Shown piece after piece: positions 33,409-34,983 of a stretch of 34,983 nucleotides of DNA. This stretch comes from Cytophagaceae bacterium. Its GTDB lineage: Bacteria > Bacteroidota > Bacteroidia > Cytophagales > Spirosomataceae. The stretch is taken from the NCBI GenBank assembly GCA_027488335.1, contig JAIYBU010000087.1:1-34983 (forward strand). Direction: 5' to 3'. Under the pieces are notes generated by a model. It saw only the letters and a program-made list of their open reading frames with translations, was not told the DNA's origin and searched no databases. The position numbers and the translations under genes are program-made. Numbering within the stretch: the first letter of the stretch is position 1; each line of letters begins with the position of its first letter.

Positions 33409-33482
33409 GGGCCTATAGCTCATTCGGTTAGAGCAACTGACTCATAATCAGTAGGTGCTTGGTTCGATTCCAAGTGGGCCCA
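33409..33482 (+). tRNA. tRNA with anticodon CAT (Ile2 or elongator Met)
   Basis: A 74-nt cloverleaf folds fully: acceptor GGGCCTA/TGGGCCC (with one G-T pair), D-arm GCTC/GAGC, anticodon stem ACTGA/TCAGT with loop CTCATAA, T-arm CTTGG/CCAAG with TTCGATT, and discriminator A. CCA is not encoded. The anticodon CAT fits either elongator Met or the Ile2 tRNA whose C34 is changed to lysidine by TilS. The acceptor and anticodon-stem bases look closer to Ile2 in my judgement, but this is not certain. It is not an initiator, because the anticodon stem lacks the three G-C pairs. It has its own promoter and terminator. Confidence 0.95.
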
Positions 33483-33490
33483 CAAAATGT

Positions 33491-33524
33491 AAAAGCCTGA
33501 TAATTAGATGATTATCAGGCTTTT
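33491..33524 (+). terminator. Terminator after the tRNA
   Basis: Arms AAAAGCCTGATAAT (33491-33504) and ATTATCAGGCTTTT (33511-33524) are perfectly complementary with a 6-nt loop, and TT follows the second arm. Confidence 0.93.
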
Positions 33525-33688
33525 TTAGTAAAATTTAGGGATTAAAATTGTTGATTTAAACATAGTTTTAACAAATACACAAAAAATAGAAATATAATGC
33601 AAGTAGGTAGAAGTAAAACGTGTTTAACTTGCTGAATATGAGTGAATTATAGAATTTTGAAAAATAATAAAAAATTGAATTATACTTT

Positions 33689-33747
33689 CTCATAATTAGT
33701 AGATGCTTGCGGAGTCGCCCGTACGACTCGATTCTAAGTGGCCTACA
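33689..33747 (+). pseudogene. Degenerate copy of the 3' half of the CAT tRNA
   Basis: CTCATAATTAGTAGATGCTT aligns to the anticodon loop through the T-stem of the tRNA at 33409 with two mismatches. After an inserted stretch of about 16 nt (starting CGGAGTCGCCCGTAC), CTCGATTCTAAGTGGCCTAC aligns to the T-loop and acceptor end. The insertion contains a hairpin GAGTCG/CGACTC. The 5' half is absent, so it cannot make a tRNA. Duplicated tRNA 3' halves are typical scars of integrative elements that use tRNA genes as attachment sites. Confidence 0.7.
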
Positions 33748-33779
33748 AAAAGAGAATAACCTCAAGTTATCCTCTTTTT
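33747..33779. terminator. Terminator at the end of the VanZ-like gene
   Basis: Arms AAAAAGAGAATAAC (33747-33760) and GTTATCCTCTTTTT (33766-33779) pair with one A-C mismatch and a 5-nt loop. The hairpin overlaps the last codons of the minus-strand gene and could act in both directions. Confidence 0.8.
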
Positions 33780-34147
33780 GTATAGCTATTTAATAATAGT
33801 ATTTTCAATAAATAAGCTACCGTTAAGCCTATCATAACTCCTACACCATCTGCTAACGCATCAAACCAATCAAAACTACGATGAAAACTAATAGGTAATG
33901 AACCTTGCCAAAATTCAATTAAAACCCCATAAACAATACCCAAAATAAGCGTTTTTATGTAGTTTTTGAAAGCAAATTGCCAGCAAAAAGCCCATCCTGC
34001 AAAGGCTACAAAATGGGCAGTTTTATCACCAGTAGTTTTAGGTAAGCTCTCGCTCGGCATTGTGCAGAGTACAAAAATGATAAGCGTAATAGCAAAAGCT
34101 AAGTATTTATTTTCCAAAAATCTGATTGCCAATTCTTTCAATTTCAT
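33767..34147 (-). CDS. VanZ-like family membrane protein
   Basis: The 126-residue protein has the layout of short VanZ-like proteins: about four transmembrane helices (roughly 14-32, 46-60, 64-82, 98-118), the motif DKTAHFVAFAGWAFCW, an acidic IEFWQ and a late FDWFDALADGVGVMIG. VanZ confers low-level teicoplanin resistance in enterococci by an unknown route, but the short bacterial homologues have no proven role and this should not be read as resistance. Its start overlaps the end of the PLP enzyme gene by 41 bp in another frame, suggesting co-transcription. No internal Met offers a shorter start. Confidence 0.82.
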   Translation of the reverse strand: MKLKELAIRFLENKYLAFAITLIIFVLCTMPSESLPKTTGDKTAHFVAFAGWAFCWQFAFKNYIKTLILGIVYGVLIEFWQGSLPISFHRSFDWFDALADGVGVMIGLTVAYLLKILLLNSYTKRG

Positions 34148-34983
34148 CTAAAAGTGCGATTAAATCCTTTTCCATTGTAAGTGGATTCATTAATGAAACA
34201 CGAAGATAAACGTTTTCTTTTAAAGTTGTTTGTACGATATAAAATTTGCCTTCTTGCAAAAGCTGTTTTCTTATGTTTGAATTTAGGTCGTTTAGGTCAC
34301 CTTCTGATGAAATTAATCTAAAACAAACAATATTACTTTCAGGCTCAATTGCTAATTCAAAGTTTGGGCGTGTTTTTATTAAATCGGCAAATTTTTCAGC
34401 CAAACCATGCAAATATTCTACATTTTCAGTGAAAATTTGTTCACCATGAGTTTTCAAAATTGAGTAAATTTTTAGGCTCATCATTAGTTTTGTACATTCA
34501 AACGTACGCTTCCCCGAGTTGAACCAATCTTTTGAGTGTTGATTTGCCCATAAATATTGTGCTTTTTGCTGAAAAGTCTTGAAAGCATCTTCATCTCGCT
34601 TGAAAATTAAGGCTGTTGCCAGAGCAGGTGTCATTAGCATTTTATGCCAGTCGATTACAACCGAATCAGCTTGGTTTATGCCATTTACTTTATACATATA
34701 TTTTTCGGAGAAAATAACTGCTCCACCATGGGCCCCATCGACATGAAACCAGAGTTGATGTTTGTGTGCAAAATGACCAACTTCTATCAAATTATCATAG
34801 CTTCCAGTTGAAGTTGAGCAAGCACTACCTACAATACAAATCACTTTAAAGCCTTTTTGGGTAGCTTCGTTGTAGTATTTTTCTAATAAATCGGTTCTGA
34901 TTTGTAGCTTCTCATTTGTTGGAATTTTGATGATTCCTTCACTGCCCACTCCCATTATTCGGGCGGCACGGTCGATGCAATAA
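34107..34983 (-). CDS. PLP-dependent group II decarboxylase, 5' end outside window
   Basis: The frame is open to the right window edge: in-frame residues YCIDRAARI precede the internal Met at 34955, matching the family's H-x-S-x-x-K-A-A region, so the start lies outside. Counting from that Met, D73 in VDGAHGGA contacts the PLP ring nitrogen and K105 in VIDWHKMLMTP forms the Schiff base. The family decarboxylates Glu, Tyr/aromatic amino acids, Cys-sulfinate or diaminobutyrate; the substrate cannot be assigned because key N-terminal residues are missing. The C-terminal domain appears complete (TLKENVYLRVSLMNPLTMEK). VanZ overlaps its end by 41 bp. Confidence 0.9.
   Translation of the reverse strand, partial: YCIDRAARIMGVGSEGIIKIPTNEKLQIRTDLLEKYYNEATQKGFKVICIVGSACSTSTGSYDNLIEVGHFAHKHQLWFHVDGAHGGAVIFSEKYMYKVNGINQADSVVIDWHKMLMTPALATALIFKRDEDAFKTFQQKAQYLWANQHSKDWFNSGKRTFECTKLMMSLKIYSILKTHGEQIFTENVEYLHGLAEKFADLIKTRPNFELAIEPESNIVCFRLISSEGDLNDLNSNIRKQLLQEGKFYIVQTTLKENVYLRVSLMNPLTMEKDLIALLDEIERIGNQIFGK

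Noticed and set aside
33767..34147. VanZ-like gene as a glycopeptide resistance determinant
   Set aside because: Short VanZ-like proteins are common membrane proteins without proven resistance, and no van genes accompany it.
1..34983. CRISPR array or prophage
   Set aside because: No regularly spaced direct repeats and no phage structural, integrase or lysis genes were seen on either strand.

Overview
The window comes from an AT-rich member of the Bacteroidota, most likely the order Cytophagales; this is an inference, as no rRNA marker is present. Supporting signs are two secreted proteins with type IX secretion (T9SS) C-terminal sorting domains, a fused lpxC-fabZ gene, a LytS/LytTR two-component pair, a YbaB-GT2-coaE neighbourhood, weak or absent Shine-Dalgarno sequences, and a TTTG-N19-TAnnTTTG promoter in front of the tRNA.

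Layout. 1-4290 is accessory DNA with decayed genes: a 5'-truncated second copy of a histidine kinase gene, a HAD-like gene with two nonsense codons, an intact outer-membrane barrel plus lipoprotein pair, and an IS982-type transposase relic. 4291-7067 (minus) holds a LytTR response regulator, its LytS-type kinase and an XRE regulator. 7337-10588 (plus) holds clpP, rpe and a GT-C membrane glycosyltransferase whose reading frame crosses a run of 19 A. 10783-18564 carries a six-FN3 T9SS protein, a RidA protein, a DUF2064 enzyme (plus strand), coaE, a GT2 glycosyltransferase, ybaB and a 702-aa T9SS type-B protein. 18812-21503 (minus) is a small biosynthetic cassette: type III polyketide synthase, methyltransferase and CrtA-like monooxygenase, with menC upstream. 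23235-26344 (plus) is a tightly packed lpxK - secreted caspase-fold protease - queG operon. 26336-27742 holds a Uma2-type protein and a lone methyltransferase. 27789-33241 (minus) is the lipid A block in transcription order HD phosphohydrolase, lpxD, lpxC/fabZ, lpxA, ABC ATPase. The right end has a tRNA with anticodon CAT, a degenerate copy of its 3' half, a VanZ-like protein and a PLP-dependent decarboxylase cut by the window edge.

How the genes relate. LpxA, LpxC, LpxD and LpxK supply four steps of lipid A synthesis, and the fused FabZ domain links this to fatty acid elongation. The polyketide synthase, methyltransferase and oxygenase resemble the logic of phenolic-lipid quinone operons, but with an oxygenase of a different family. 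The two T9SS cargo proteins, the barrel/lipoprotein pair and the secreted caspase-like protein are envelope or surface functions. The parts I find least ordinary are the caspase-fold protein with an EF-hand-like loop and Tudor-like tail, the polyketide cassette, the A19 tract, the tRNA relic and the dispersed palindromic element that now forms the N-terminus of the response regulator. No CRISPR array, rRNA or intact insertion sequence was seen.
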